A stretch of 64,000 bases of DNA from G963665185 sp963665185 (GTDB taxonomy: Bacteria > Desulfobacterota > Desulfovibrionia > Desulfovibrionales > Desulfovibrionaceae), in contig CAXXPO010000018.1 in NCBI GenBank assembly GCA_963665185.2, positions 1 to 64,000 on the forward strand. Reading direction: 5' to 3'. The notes beneath the pieces were generated by a model. That model ran no database searches, was not told the DNA's origin, and saw only the letters and a list, made by a program, of their open reading frames with translations. Every line of letters starts with the position of its first letter. Within the stretch, counting starts at the first letter, position 1. Made by a program: the position numbers and the translations under genes. Below, one piece after another: positions 1 through 8,654 of the stretch.

Positions 1-93
1 ATCCCTGCATTTGTGGCAGACATGGCGGGACAAGCTGCTCCTTTGGGAGTTTGCGTCTACAAACGACGCACGTCCGTTCGGTCCCTGGCCCAT
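1..93 (-). CDS. rnpM: RnpM/YlxR family RNA-binding protein, 5' part, frameshifted
   Basis: Only the amino-terminal part lies in the window; the gene runs off the left edge. Reading the minus strand with a frame change soon after the ATG gives a short stretch with TERTCVVCRRKLPKEQLV, the CxxCR and PKxxL signature of the YlxR (DUF448) family. A second frame change near position 28 would continue as RHVCHKC. The family is a small nucleic-acid-binding protein classically encoded between nusA and infB, and here it follows nusA by about 10 bases, which supports the call. The two breaks fall in G/C runs and look like sequencing errors, as in the neighbouring nusA. The start at 93 is the only ATG in a sensible place. 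Confidence 0.6.
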   Translation of the reverse strand, partial: MGQGPNGRASFVDANSQRSSLSRHVCHKCRD

Positions 94-102
94 AAGAGTG
101 GG

Positions 103-1475
103 TTAGGACTGGTCGTGTTGTTCGCCGGATTCCGGCGCACTGTCCTCTGCCGTATCGGCAGAATTGTCCTGCTTCCGGAACGACGGGATTTTCATTGGTC
201 GCTTCTTCGGCTTCAGCCGGTTCAACGGTTTTTTCCTCAGAAGCTTCGGGAACAAGCAGTTTGAAAGCCGCCTTGAGGTCATCGTACTTGCGGCCGTTCA
301 TGCCTTCGATGGACATTATCTGCTCTTCCGAGGCCAATGCGAGTTCGAGTGCGGAATCGAAACCTGCGTTCAGGAATCGGTCCACGTTGATCTCGGCCAC
401 GCTGGCCAATTGTTCCAGCCGTTCGCGGTCGGCATGCAGCTCTCCGTAGCGGCTCTCGGTAAAAATGTCGATTTTCCAACCCAGAAGCTTGCTGGCCAGT
501 TTGACGTTCTGTCCCTTGCGGCCAATGGCCAGGGTCAGTTGGTCGTCGGGGACCACCACTTCCAGGAGTTGTTCGTCTTCGTCCACGGCGATGCGGGTGA
601 TACCGCCGGATTGAGCGCGTTGCGTGCGAAGTCGGCAATGTCCGGACGCCAGACGACGATGTCGATGCGCTCTCCCCGGAATTCCTGCACCACGGCCTGG
701 ATTCTGGAGCCGCGAATGCCCGACGCATGCGCCCACCGGGTCCACGTCGCGGTAGGTGGACATGACCGCCACCTTTGCCCGGCTGCCTGGATCGCGGGCA
801 ACACCCATGATCTTGACCGTACCGTCGGGAAACTTCGGGCACTTCGCGACGAAGAGGGCACGCATGTAGTCGGGATGGGAGCGGGAAATATGAATCTGGG
901 GCCGCGGCCTTCCTTGAGCACGGAAACAATAAACCCCTGCACGCGGTCTCCGCGCTTGTACGCTCCTTGGGAATCTGCTCTTCGCGGGGCAGAAGGGCTT
1001 TCCGTACGGCCCAGATTGATGATCCAGCCGGTGCGGTCGCGCCGCAGGATGATGCCCGAGACGATTTCATTTTCGCGGCTTTTTGTACTCTTCGTAGATG
1101 ATTTCCTGCTCTGCGTCGCGCATGCGCTGGATAATGACCTGCTTGGCACTTTGTGCGGCAATGGCGTCCGAGATCGGACACGTCCAGACGGAATCCTATG
1201 TCGTCGTCGAGTTGGACATTGGGTCGTGATGGCGCGCCTCTTCAAGATTGATTTCGGTGTTGGGGTCTTCGACCTCCTCCACCACGATCTTGAAGTGATA
1301 GACTTCGATTTCACCTGTTTCGTCGTTGAATTGCACTTCCACGTCGAAGTCCGTCGCCGTATTTGCGCAGCACGGAAGAGCGGACAGCGTCTTCCAGCGT
1401 GTCGATGAGCAGGTCGCGATCGATGCCCCTGTCCTTGCTGATCTGGTCGTGGCCTTTCTCCAGTTCGGTTGCCAT
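103..1475 (-). CDS. nusA: Transcription termination/antitermination protein NusA, multiple frameshifts
   Basis: The start MATELEK at 1475 follows a good GGAGGGG ribosome site. The protein can be followed to about position 103 only by switching among the three minus-strand frames many times. Recognisable pieces in order are the N-terminal domain (RDLLIDTLEDAVRSSVLRKYG, then DFDVEVQFNDETG), the S1 domain (YKRGDRVQGFIVSVLKEG), the KH region (GIRGSRIQAVVQEFRGERIDIV, LTLAIGRKGQNVKLASKL) and an acidic tail ending in EQHDQS. NusA binds RNA polymerase and nascent RNA and modulates pausing, termination and antitermination. The reconstructed length is about 458 residues, normal for the family. The gene is essential in most bacteria, so the breaks are almost certainly sequence errors. 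The neighbours rimP upstream and rnpM downstream are the usual ones. Confidence 0.88.
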
Positions 1476-1639
1476 AGCCCCTCCAAAAACAAACGGGCGT
1501 TGTTAACATTGTGCTGAAGACACCGGTTTCGATTTCTTCATGCCATCCCGACCTGCATTGGGCCCTGTCGGGTCGTACAAATTATATGCTCCCGGAGGAG
1601 CGTCTTCAATTTGGCGGACCGGACCGGTCCTGCCGCCTG

Positions 1640-2134
1640 TTAGGCTTTCTTTTTTTTCGCTGCGGCTGTCCAGTCGCTGACCACAAGCCGGGGACGGGAC
1701 ACAAGAGCCCAGGGAAGTTCGTGTGGAATGTCGTCGATGATGACGTTGATGGCGTCTTCGCCGACGCTTTGCAGCAATCCCTTGAAATTTTTGCGCCATC
1801 CAGGGGGGTCGTGCAGCCGGACATCCCACATGCTGTCCCACATAGGGACGCATCTGGTCCATGGTGAAGGAAAGGGCGTTCCATGCCGGGGGAGGATACC
1901 TCAAGATTGTATTTCCCCTAATCAGTCCTTCTTCCACGTCGAGAAAAAGGCTGATGTCGCGGCTGAGCGTGGCGCATTGGTCAATGTTCACGCCATTTTC
2001 GCCTTCCACATAAACGCGCAGTACCTGTCCGCCCGGTTGACCCATAAGCTCCACGCCCCACAGGATCAGCCCGGCTGTTCCACAAGCGGGGCAATGCCTT
2101 CTATGACGGCGGCTGTGCGAGGTGATGTTATCAT
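1640..2134 (-). CDS. rimP: Ribosome maturation factor RimP, frameshifted
   Basis: The likely start at 2134 (MITSPRTAAVIEGIAPLVEQ) follows a GGGAG site. Switching frame gives LWGVELMGQPGGQVLRVYVEGENGVNIDQC, then LSRDISLFLDVEEG, a short SSPGMERPF piece, and a C-terminal half ending VSDWTAAAKKKKA at 1640. This is the RimP/YhbC layout: an N-terminal domain with the conserved LRVYVE strand and the D-C-LSR motif, and a C-terminal SH3-like domain. RimP assists late 30S ribosomal subunit maturation. The reconstructed length is about 164 residues. It lies directly upstream of nusA, as in many bacteria. At least three frame changes are needed, which I take as sequence errors for the same reason as in nusA. 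Confidence 0.85.
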
Positions 2135-2235
2135 GACGGCTCCCTGGAGAATAAAAAAAAGTGGACCCAAGGGACCACCTTCTGCTGCGAAACCCCGGCT
2201 TTTGCCGGATGCGATACGAGGAGAAAGCAATTTCC

Positions 2236-2311
2236 TGGAGCGGGCGACGGGGGTCGAACCCGCGACATCAAGCTTGGGAAGCTTGCACTCTGCCAGCTGA
2301 GTTACGCCCGC
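2236..2311 (-). tRNA. tRNA-Gly (anticodon CCC)
   Basis: Read on the minus strand the 76 bases fold into a standard cloverleaf. The acceptor stem is GCGGGCG/CGCCCGC, the D arm ACTC/GAGT, the anticodon stem CAAGC/GCTTG with loop TTCCCAA, and the T arm GCGGG with loop TTCGACC. The discriminator base is T, followed by an encoded CCA. Anticodon CCC reads glycine codon GGG. It stands alone between rimP and the flagellar operon. Confidence 0.95.
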
Positions 2312-2424
2312 TCGGAAAGACAGCCTAATAACAGACAGGTGGCGATTGTCAAGTTTTATCGGTGTTCTGGAAATTATTTGTTGTTTTTTGCGAAGAGAAT
2401 GGGAAAGGCATGGGATTTTTTAGT

Positions 2425-2440
2425 TGGCCTGCTTGTTGCA
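2425..2440 (+). promoter_or_regulatory. Sigma-54 (-24/-12) promoter for the flagellar operon
   Basis: The sequence TTGGCCTGCTTGTTGC has GG and GC exactly ten bases apart, with the flanking TTGGC and TTGC of the sigma-54 consensus. It ends 28 bases before the flgF start codon. RpoN control of rod, ring and hook genes is usual in related bacteria. No enhancer site for an activator was identified. Confidence 0.8.
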
Positions 2441-2468
2441 TATGTCTTCGGCAAGGAGGTCTGCGATC

Positions 2469-3289
2469 ATGCAAGACAGCAATTTAAGCGCTCTGTTCGG
2501 GGCCATGTCCAACGAACATCGCCTGAACCTTATTGCCAATAATTTGGCGAATGTGAATACCACCGGGTACAAGAAGGACAAGGTGGCGTTCAAGGACGTG
2601 TTTCTGCATTTTGCGCACGACTACATTCTCGACTCCAAACCGTATATCCGGGCCAAGCCCTTGTGGCCCGAGGCGGATGTTCTTGCCAAGCCCCGTTTGT
2701 CCGAACAGAAGACCGACTTCAGCCAGGGCAGCCTCAAAGCCACTGGAAATCCGCTGGACCTGGCCATCCAGGGAGGAGGGGTTTTTCAAGGTGCAAAACC
2801 CGCAAACCGGGGACACCTACTACACCCCGCAACGGCAACTACATGCTGGACACCGGGGGGCAGATTATTGACGGCAACGGCAATTATCTTTTGGCCGGGG
2901 GCGGTCCTGTGACCGTTCCACCCACCGCGGCGCTGACTATTGACCAGGCGGGCAACATCCGGGCCGGGGAGCAGGCGGTGGGGACCATCGATCTGGTCAC
3001 ATTCAACAATCCAGAGGCGCTGAAAAAGGTGGGCTCCAATCTGTACTCCATGGAGAACGCGCAGGAAATCCCCCTGAATGCAGGTGCACCCGAAGTGCCG
3101 GAAGGAGAGGAATCCGCCAGGGTGGTCGGCTCCATACAGCAGGGATTTCTGGAAGCCTCCAACGTGGAGGTGGTTACGGAAATGGTGGCCATGATCGAAG
3201 TTCAGCGGTCTTTTGAGGCCTACCAGAAGATCATGACCAGCACCCAGCAGATGGATCAGAAATTGATTTCAACAGCCAGCAAATCTTAG
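2469..3289 (+). CDS. flgF: Flagellar basal-body rod protein FlgF, two frameshifts
   Basis: The protein starts MQDSNLSALFGAMSNEHRL after an AAGGAGGT site and contains NLIANNLANVNTTGYKK, the N-terminal Flg_bb_rod motif of flagellar axial proteins. The frame breaks near 2786 (a G run) and again near 2825-2840, after which it continues as NGNYMLDTGG and ends with the C-terminal axial motif (EASNVEVVTEMVAMIEVQRSFEAYQK). The reconstructed length is about 273 residues, normal for FlgF. FlgF forms part of the proximal rod that crosses the periplasm. It is the first gene after the sigma-54 promoter, and flgG follows. The breaks look like sequence errors because all conserved parts are present. Confidence 0.9.
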
Positions 3290-3322
3290 TGGTACGTTAC
3301 TTTATCCAGGAGGCGATACGCC

Positions 3323-4111
3323 ATGATGCGTTCATTATGGACTGCTGCCACGGGCAATGGTTGCCCAGCAGACACACATCGACACCCTTTCCAACAACCT
3401 TGGCCAACGTGAACACCGTGGGCTTCAAGAAGAGCAAGGCCGAGTTCGAGGATCTGATGTACCAGACCCTGAACATCGCCCGGTACGCTCAACGAGGCTG
3501 GAAACCGATTGCCGACCGGCTTGCAGGTGGGCATGGGCGTGCGTCCGGTCACGGTGCACAAGTATTTCAGCCAGGGGGATTTTCAGAACACGGGCAACAC
3601 GCTGGATGTGGCCATTGAGGGGGACGGATTTTTCCTCATCGACTACAACGGGCAGGATGCATACTCCCGTGCCGGTTCATTCAAATTGAACAACGACGGA
3701 GCCATTGTCACGGCCAATGGATATCCTTTGCAGCCGCAATTCGTGGTTCCGGCGGAAACCGTCAATGTGGTGGTCACACCCACGGGGCACATCTCCGCTT
3801 TGGACAAGAACGGCGAGGAGCTGGCCGGAACCGATATCCAGCTCTACACCTTTGTGAATCCGGCAGGTCTCAATGCTGCAGGGCGTAACATGTACTTTGA
3901 AACCCAGGCCAGTGGCGCGGCCACACCCGGCGACCCGGGCACGGACAATGTGGGAACTTTGGCCCAGGGGTTTCTGGAAGGTTCCAACGTGGAGCTCGTT
4001 GATGAAATGGTCAGCATGATTGTGGGGCAGAGAGCCTTTGAAGTGAAACCTTCCAAGGCCATCACCACCTCGGACTCCATGTTGCAGACCGCCATTCAGG
4101 TGAAGCGTTAA
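3323..4111 (+). CDS. flgG: Flagellar distal rod protein FlgG, frameshifted
   Basis: The start MMRSLWTAATG at 3323 follows CAGGAGGCGATACGCC. After frame changes near 3347, 3400 and 3490 the protein reads MVAQQTHIDTLSNNLANVNTVGFKKSKAEFEDLMYQT and then an unbroken stretch from PTGLQVGMGVRPV to the end. The pattern ANVNTVGFKKSKAEFEDL and the C-terminal EGSNVELVDEMVSMIVGQRAFE are typical of FlgG. The segment EVKPSKAITTSDSML differs slightly from the usual SKAI-SD-ML motif, by extra residues. FlgG builds the distal rod between the P/L rings and the hook. The reconstructed length is about 263 residues, normal for the family. The three breaks sit within 150 bases of one another. Confidence 0.9.
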
Positions 4112-4166
4112 CCATATTATCTAAGGTTAACAGCAAGGACTTTCAGGTCTTTTACAGGAGAACGGC

Positions 4167-5154
4167 ATGATCAGGCAAAGGGGACTCGGGATATGGATGG
4201 GACTGCTTCTGGTATTGCTTTTTCCGGTACTGGCCGGGGCACAGAGTGGAGCAGACGGTTCATGGGCCGTGGTCACCAAACGGGCCGCCTGTACATCGGG
4301 ACCACGAGTTCTGCTGGGGGAAATAGCCGAACCGTACGGGCACGTGCCGGACGGGGTGTGGAGCCGGATGTCGCAAACCGAACTTTGGGAGTCTCCGGCC
4401 TCCGGGAGCCGGCCCACGACATACAGTGCCCGCGAGCTGGACGAGCTGTTGACCCGGCACTTGGGGGCGAGCATGTACGCGGTGCGCATTTCCGGTCAGC
4501 TCAGCCTGCAACGTGGCGGCCAACTTCTTGACGCCGCGGAAATAGAACGACGTGTTGTCGGATTTTTGACGCCGCGTCTTGCCGCCAAGGGCGGTGAGAT
4601 CACTTTACGCAATGTAAGCGTTCCCCTTTACGTATTTCTCGACAACGATTTTCACTCCCTGGATATTGAGCCACAGGGCGGAATAGATGCCGGACGGGTG
4701 GCCTTGAAACTGACGGCCAAGACCATTGACGGCCGCATTCTTCGCCGTTTCGCCGTGAGTCTGTTCGTGGACCGCTGGATCAGCGTGCCCAGTGCGGCCC
4801 GGCCCGTCAATTCCGGAGAAATCCTTACACCCCGATATGATCACCTTTCAGCGCAAGAATGCAGCCTACCTCGGCGGCGAAGTCTGGGACGGCCAGGGAG
4901 GTCCGTGGATTGTCAGTCAGTCCATGGGGCAGGGCATGGTTATTTACAGAGACAATTTGCGCGTTCAGTCGCTCATATCCAAGGGAGACAGGGTGGAGCT
5001 GCTTTTCAAGGGCAAGCACGTTCAGCTTACCACCGAGGTCGAGGCGTTGGAAGACGGCGGGCAGGGAGATGCCATTTTGGTACGTAACGTGCAATCAAAC
5101 AGGGAAATACGGGCCAGGGTCTGGGACAAGCGGACCGTCATCATTCGCAGATGA
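4167..5154 (+). CDS. flgA: Flagella basal-body P-ring formation chaperone FlgA, one frameshift
   Basis: It starts MIRQRGLGIWMG with a signal peptide (hydrophobic LLLVLLFPVLAGAQS) and continues in one frame to about 4830, where it shifts. The rest (from ITFQRKNAAYLGGEVWDG to RVWDKRTVIIRR) holds the SAF-type segment with GQGMVIYRDNL, SLISKGDRVELLFKG and NREIRARVWD. FlgA is a periplasmic chaperone needed to assemble the FlgI P ring. The usual proline before ISKGD-V is visible only indirectly, because the shift lies before it. The reconstructed length is about 328 residues, longer than in enterics but common where an N-terminal domain is added. It sits between flgG and flgH. Confidence 0.85.
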
Positions 5155-5235
5155 GTCCCGAAAATACGGCCGGTTTCGGCGATGTCCTGGCAATCGGCTC
5201 TTATAACAGACGAAGACTCCTGGGAGGGCAACCCC

Positions 5236-5947
5236 GTGAAACGCATCATATCAATAATTTTCCTGGCTTTCGTGGCCACAGCCTGCGCACCTGCCAAGCA
5301 GACGCCGGAGCCGGCGCCCGTGCTCACGCCACCGCCTTCCCAGCCGTTGTTTTCTTCCGAGAATCCAGGTTCCATCTTCGATCCGGGCCAGGCATCGCTT
5401 CTCTACGAAGACAGCCGGGCGCGCCGGGTTGGGGACATCGTCATGGTGCATGTGGTGGAAAACTCCACAGGCAAGCATAAGGCCGACACCAAGGCGTCAA
5501 AGGATTCGAGCATTGAGCTTGGCGTGGAACAGTATTTTGGCAAGGGGAACTTCCGGGCTTTCCCGTTGGGTATCCCCAGCATGGGCATGTCCGGTGCGAC
5601 AGGAACCGTCCCCCTGGTGAAAGCGGGCAGCAAGACCGGCCTCACCGCCACCGGCGAGACCAAACGTCAATCCGATCTCAAGGCTGTCGTGGGCGTGCGG
5701 GTCGTGAAGGTACTGCCCAACGGAATCATGCAGGTGGAAGGCGCACGCGAAATGCGCATCAACGAAGAAAACGCAGATCCTTGTCGTTCGAGGCCTGATC
5801 CGTCCGCAGGACATAGAGCCGGACAATACCATCACGTCCAACTATCTGGCCAACGCCAAGATCGAATATTTTGGACAGGGTGTTTTGGCCGACAAGCAGC
5901 GGCCGGGTTGGCTGACGCGAATTCTCGACAATATCTGGCCGTTTTAA
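5236..5947 (+). CDS. flgH: Flagellar L-ring lipoprotein FlgH, one frameshift
   Basis: The GTG start at 5236 gives a lipoprotein signal peptide with lipobox VATACAP. The body has SLYEDSRARRVGDIV-type residues and VENSTGKHKADTKAS, matching FlgH. Near 5770 the frame shifts; the continuation LVVRGLIRPQDIEPDNTITSNYLANAKIEYFGQG is the strongly conserved FlgH C-terminus, ending WLTRILDNIWPF at 5947. The protein forms the L ring in the outer membrane, the bushing for the rod. The reconstructed length of about 237 residues is normal. An in-frame ATG lies upstream at 5182, but it would place 18 extra residues before the signal sequence, so the GTG is preferred. Confidence 0.88.
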
Positions 5948-5986
5948 GGCCGCGGGGAACATCTGGAAACGTATGAGGACATCGGC

Positions 5987-7111
5987 ATGAAGTCACGGAA
6001 GACCACAGCAACAATCATTCTGACAGCGCTTTTTGTCCTTGCGGCAATGTTGGCGTCAGGTTTCGGGCAGGAAGCCCGGGCAGCCAGACTCAAGGATATT
6101 GCCTCGTTCAAGGGCGTGCGCTCCAACCAGCTTGTAGGCTACGGGCTGGTTGTGGGTCTGTCCGGCACTGGCGATAAGCGTGGCAGCGAATTCACCATTC
6201 AATCCATGGTCAACATGCTCGACCGCATGGGCGTGACTGTCGATCGCGATCAGATCAAGCCCAAGAACGTGGCAGCAGTCATGGTTACCGCCAAGATGCC
6301 GGTTTCCGCCAAGCCGGGCTCGCCGCTGGACGTTACCGTTTCCAGCCTGGGGGATTCCCAAAGCCTGTTGGGCGGCGTGTTGCTGATGACGCCTCTCAAG
6401 GGGGTGGACGGTAAAATCTACGCCCTGGCCCAAGGCTCTCTGACATTGGGCGGTTTCATGGTGGAAGGCGCGGCCGCCTCTGCCCAGAAGAACATCACCA
6501 CGGTAGGCATCATCCCCGGGGGAGCCACGGTGGAACGGGCAGTCGCCTTTGATTTCAACAACATGGATTCCATGACGCTGAACATGTCCATGGCGGATTT
6601 CTCCACCACCATGCAGGTGGTGAACTCGGTGAATGCGGCTCTGGGGGGAAAGTATGCCCGGGCAGAGGATATAAGCACCGTGCACGTTGACGTTCCTGAA
6701 CAGTTTGTCGGCAATCTCGTTCCGTTGATGGCTTCCCTGGAGAACCTGGAAGTGCGGCCTGACGGCCGGGCCAAGGTGGTGGTGGACGAAAAGACCGGGA
6801 CCGTGGTTCTGGGCAACAACGTGCGTCTCTCCAAGGTGGCCGTGGCACATGGCAACTTGCAGGTCGTCATTGCCGAGAGTGCCGAGGTCAGCCAGCCTCC
6901 GGCCTTCAGCAGCGGGGATACCGTGGCCGTGCCGCAAACCGAGATGGGTGTGGACGAGCAGAACAAGCGTCTGATGCTCATGGAAGGCGCCACGTTGAAC
7001 GAGCTGGTGGATGGCCTGAACGCCATAGGCGCGACTCCGCGAGATCTTATTTCCATTTTGCGCACCCTCAAGGCCGCGGGAGCACTCATGGCCGACCTGG
7101 AGGTGATCTAA
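5987..7111 (+). CDS. flgI: Flagellar P-ring protein FlgI
   Basis: This is an intact 374-residue protein with an N-terminal signal peptide (residues 1 to about 32, ending near ARAARLKD). Conserved FlgI stretches follow: DIASFKGVRSNQLVGYGLVVGL, LSGTGDKRGSEFTIQSMVNML, and MTPLKGVDGKIYALAQGSL. It forms the P ring around the rod in the peptidoglycan layer and is exported by Sec. Length and order match the family. It follows flgH by 39 bases, and flgJ starts one base after its stop, with the flgJ ribosome site inside the flgI end. It is the first gene of the cluster without a frameshift. Confidence 0.96.
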   Translation: MKSRKTTATIILTALFVLAAMLASGFGQEARAARLKDIASFKGVRSNQLVGYGLVVGLSGTGDKRGSEFTIQSMVNMLDRMGVTVDRDQIKPKNVAAVMVTAKMPVSAKPGSPLDVTVSSLGDSQSLLGGVLLMTPLKGVDGKIYALAQGSLTLGGFMVEGAAASAQKNITTVGIIPGGATVERAVAFDFNNMDSMTLNMSMADFSTTMQVVNSVNAALGGKYARAEDISTVHVDVPEQFVGNLVPLMASLENLEVRPDGRAKVVVDEKTGTVVLGNNVRLSKVAVAHGNLQVVIAESAEVSQPPAFSSGDTVAVPQTEMGVDEQNKRLMLMEGATLNELVDGLNAIGATPRDLISILRTLKAAGALMADLEVI

Positions 7112-7112
7112 C

Positions 7113-8168
7113 ATGACCAGTCCGCTTGATGTCGGTATGGACTCCGGCCTTTCCAAGGCTGCCGACGCCCGGACCAAGGCGCGTATGGACAATCTGCGCA
7201 ACCAGCTCATGGGCGGGACGGACAAGAAGGACCCCAAGCGGCTGAAGCAGGCCTGTCAGGATTTCGAGGCCGTGTTTATGAACAACATGTGGCAGAAGAT
7301 GCGGGCCACCGTGCCCAAGGCCGGATACCTGCACAGCCGGTACGAAGACCAGTACGTGTCCATGTTCGACCATGAGATGAGCAAGAAGTTCGCTTCGGCG
7401 GGAGGCATCGGCCTGGCGGACATGATGTTTTCCCAGCTGAGTGAAAAGCTGGCTCAGAAAAGTCAGACAACGGCTCCTGGCGGACCTCCCCGTCCGCTTG
7501 AGCGAGGCGATTACCTTTCCGGACAGCCTTCCGTGCCGCAAGAATCCATTGTCGCGCCGGAGCCCAAAGTCGGGCAACAGGCCTATAGTAATCCCGCGCA
7601 GCTGGTCGGGGCGGAACTGGCATACCGGGTGGACAGTCTGGCCGCCCGTATCGAGATGCGGATGGGGCAGGGCGAGTCCACGGCCCTGGCCGCAAATGAA
7701 GAAAATTACTCTTCTCTTCAGACGGTCGGGCAAAATCATGATCAAACACCGGGGCGGGTCATAACCCCCTTCGGTTGGAGCAGTGATCCAGACTCTGGGC
7801 AACGGCGCTATTCCTCCGCTGTGGAGGTGGCTGTTGCTCCAGGTGGGCAAGTTACCGCGGTGCGGTCGGGCGAAGTGGCTTACGCCGGCAACAACGTGAC
7901 AGGAGACGATGCCAACGGCCGCATGGTCATCATCAACCACGACAACGGGGTACAGTCCCGTTACCAGTTCAGCGGCGACCTCAAGGTTGTGGCCGGACAG
8001 CAGATTCAGGTTGGCAAGCCTATTGCAGTGGTAGGGCAGAACAATCCGGACACTCCCGCCGCCCTGCGCTTTGAAATGCGTCGGAATGGACAGGCAGAAA
8101 ACCCGGAAAGTCTTGTTAACCGTGCCCTTGCAAAGGCAGGAACCGTTTCTGGACAACATACGGGGTAG
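7113..8168 (+). CDS. flgJ: FlgJ-like rod-binding protein fused to a degenerate M23 (LytM-type) domain
   Basis: Residues about 25-110 form the rod-binding domain (KRLKQACQDFEAVFMNNMW, DQYVSMFDHEMSKKFA, GIGLADMMF), as in the N-terminal half of enteric FlgJ. The C-terminal half is not the glucosaminidase of enteric FlgJ but an M23/LytM fold (residues about 210-335: TPFGWSSDPDSG, GRMVIINHDNG, QQIQVGKPIAVVGQ, ALRFEMRRNG). The zinc ligands expected in active M23 enzymes are missing: the HxxxD position reads YSSAVEV and the HxH position reads ALRF. So it likely recognises or places peptidoglycan without cutting it. Rod-binding plus M23 is known in Desulfovibrio-type flgJ; the loss of ligands is read directly from this sequence. 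It is followed by flgN with 3 bases between. Confidence 0.85.
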   Translation: MTSPLDVGMDSGLSKAADARTKARMDNLRNQLMGGTDKKDPKRLKQACQDFEAVFMNNMWQKMRATVPKAGYLHSRYEDQYVSMFDHEMSKKFASAGGIGLADMMFSQLSEKLAQKSQTTAPGGPPRPLERGDYLSGQPSVPQESIVAPEPKVGQQAYSNPAQLVGAELAYRVDSLAARIEMRMGQGESTALAANEENYSSLQTVGQNHDQTPGRVITPFGWSSDPDSGQRRYSSAVEVAVAPGGQVTAVRSGEVAYAGNNVTGDDANGRMVIINHDNGVQSRYQFSGDLKVVAGQQIQVGKPIAVVGQNNPDTPAALRFEMRRNGQAENPESLVNRALAKAGTVSGQHTG

Positions 8169-8171
8169 ACC

Positions 8172-8654
8172 ATGAACACATTGCGGATACGGCAGAATTT
8201 GACCAGACAGGGCAAGGCGCTTCATGTTTTGCATCATCTGCTCAAGGAAGAATTTTCCCATCTGCTGGATGGGCGTCCTGAGAATGTCTCCTATGAAGAA
8301 ATGGCTCTTCAGGAATTGATGCGCCAGATCGCGAGCGAACGGTTGGATCTGAAGGCCATGCTGGGCGCCAAGCCGGGCAAGGATGTGCGATTGGCCGACA
8401 GCCTGGATCAATTCGATGAGTCCGAGCGGGAAGCCATCATGGATTTGGCCCAGCAGGTGGACGACATTGAGCAGATCTGCGCACGGCAGGCCGAGAAGAA
8501 CCGTACCTTGGCTCTGGCTCTGTATGACCAGAGTTCTTCCCTGATCAAGTACCTGCACGAACAGGTCAAGCCCAAGAACACTACGGCGTATGCGGCGAAC
8601 GGCCGGTTTGCCAGTGCTCCCAAGGGCGCACCTCTGGTTTCCGGGAGGCTCTAA
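8172..8654 (+). CDS. flgN: FlgN-type flagellar export chaperone
   Basis: This is a 160-residue mostly helical protein with the FlgN-like pattern: an N-terminal helix carrying LLKEEFSHLLDGRPENVSYEE, a middle RQIASERLDLKAML, and a long C-terminal helix RNRTLALALYDQSSSLIKYL-like in character (residues about 100-130) followed by a disordered tail. FlgN proteins hold FlgK and FlgL in the cytoplasm before export. The position directly before flgK supports this; the stop codon overlaps the flgK start by one base (TAATG), indicating translational coupling. Sequence similarity in this family is low, so context carries part of the call. Confidence 0.82.
   Translation: MNTLRIRQNLTRQGKALHVLHHLLKEEFSHLLDGRPENVSYEEMALQELMRQIASERLDLKAMLGAKPGKDVRLADSLDQFDESEREAIMDLAQQVDDIEQICARQAEKNRTLALALYDQSSSLIKYLHEQVKPKNTTAYAANGRFASAPKGAPLVSGRL

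Noticed and set aside
103..1475. nusA as a true pseudogene
   Set aside because: All domains can be read by changing frame, the gene is essential in most bacteria, and neighbouring genes show the same kind of breaks, so sequence error is the simpler explanation.
7086..8558. 490-codon open frame on the minus strand
   Set aside because: Antisense to flgJ and flgN; a shadow of GC-rich coding sequence.
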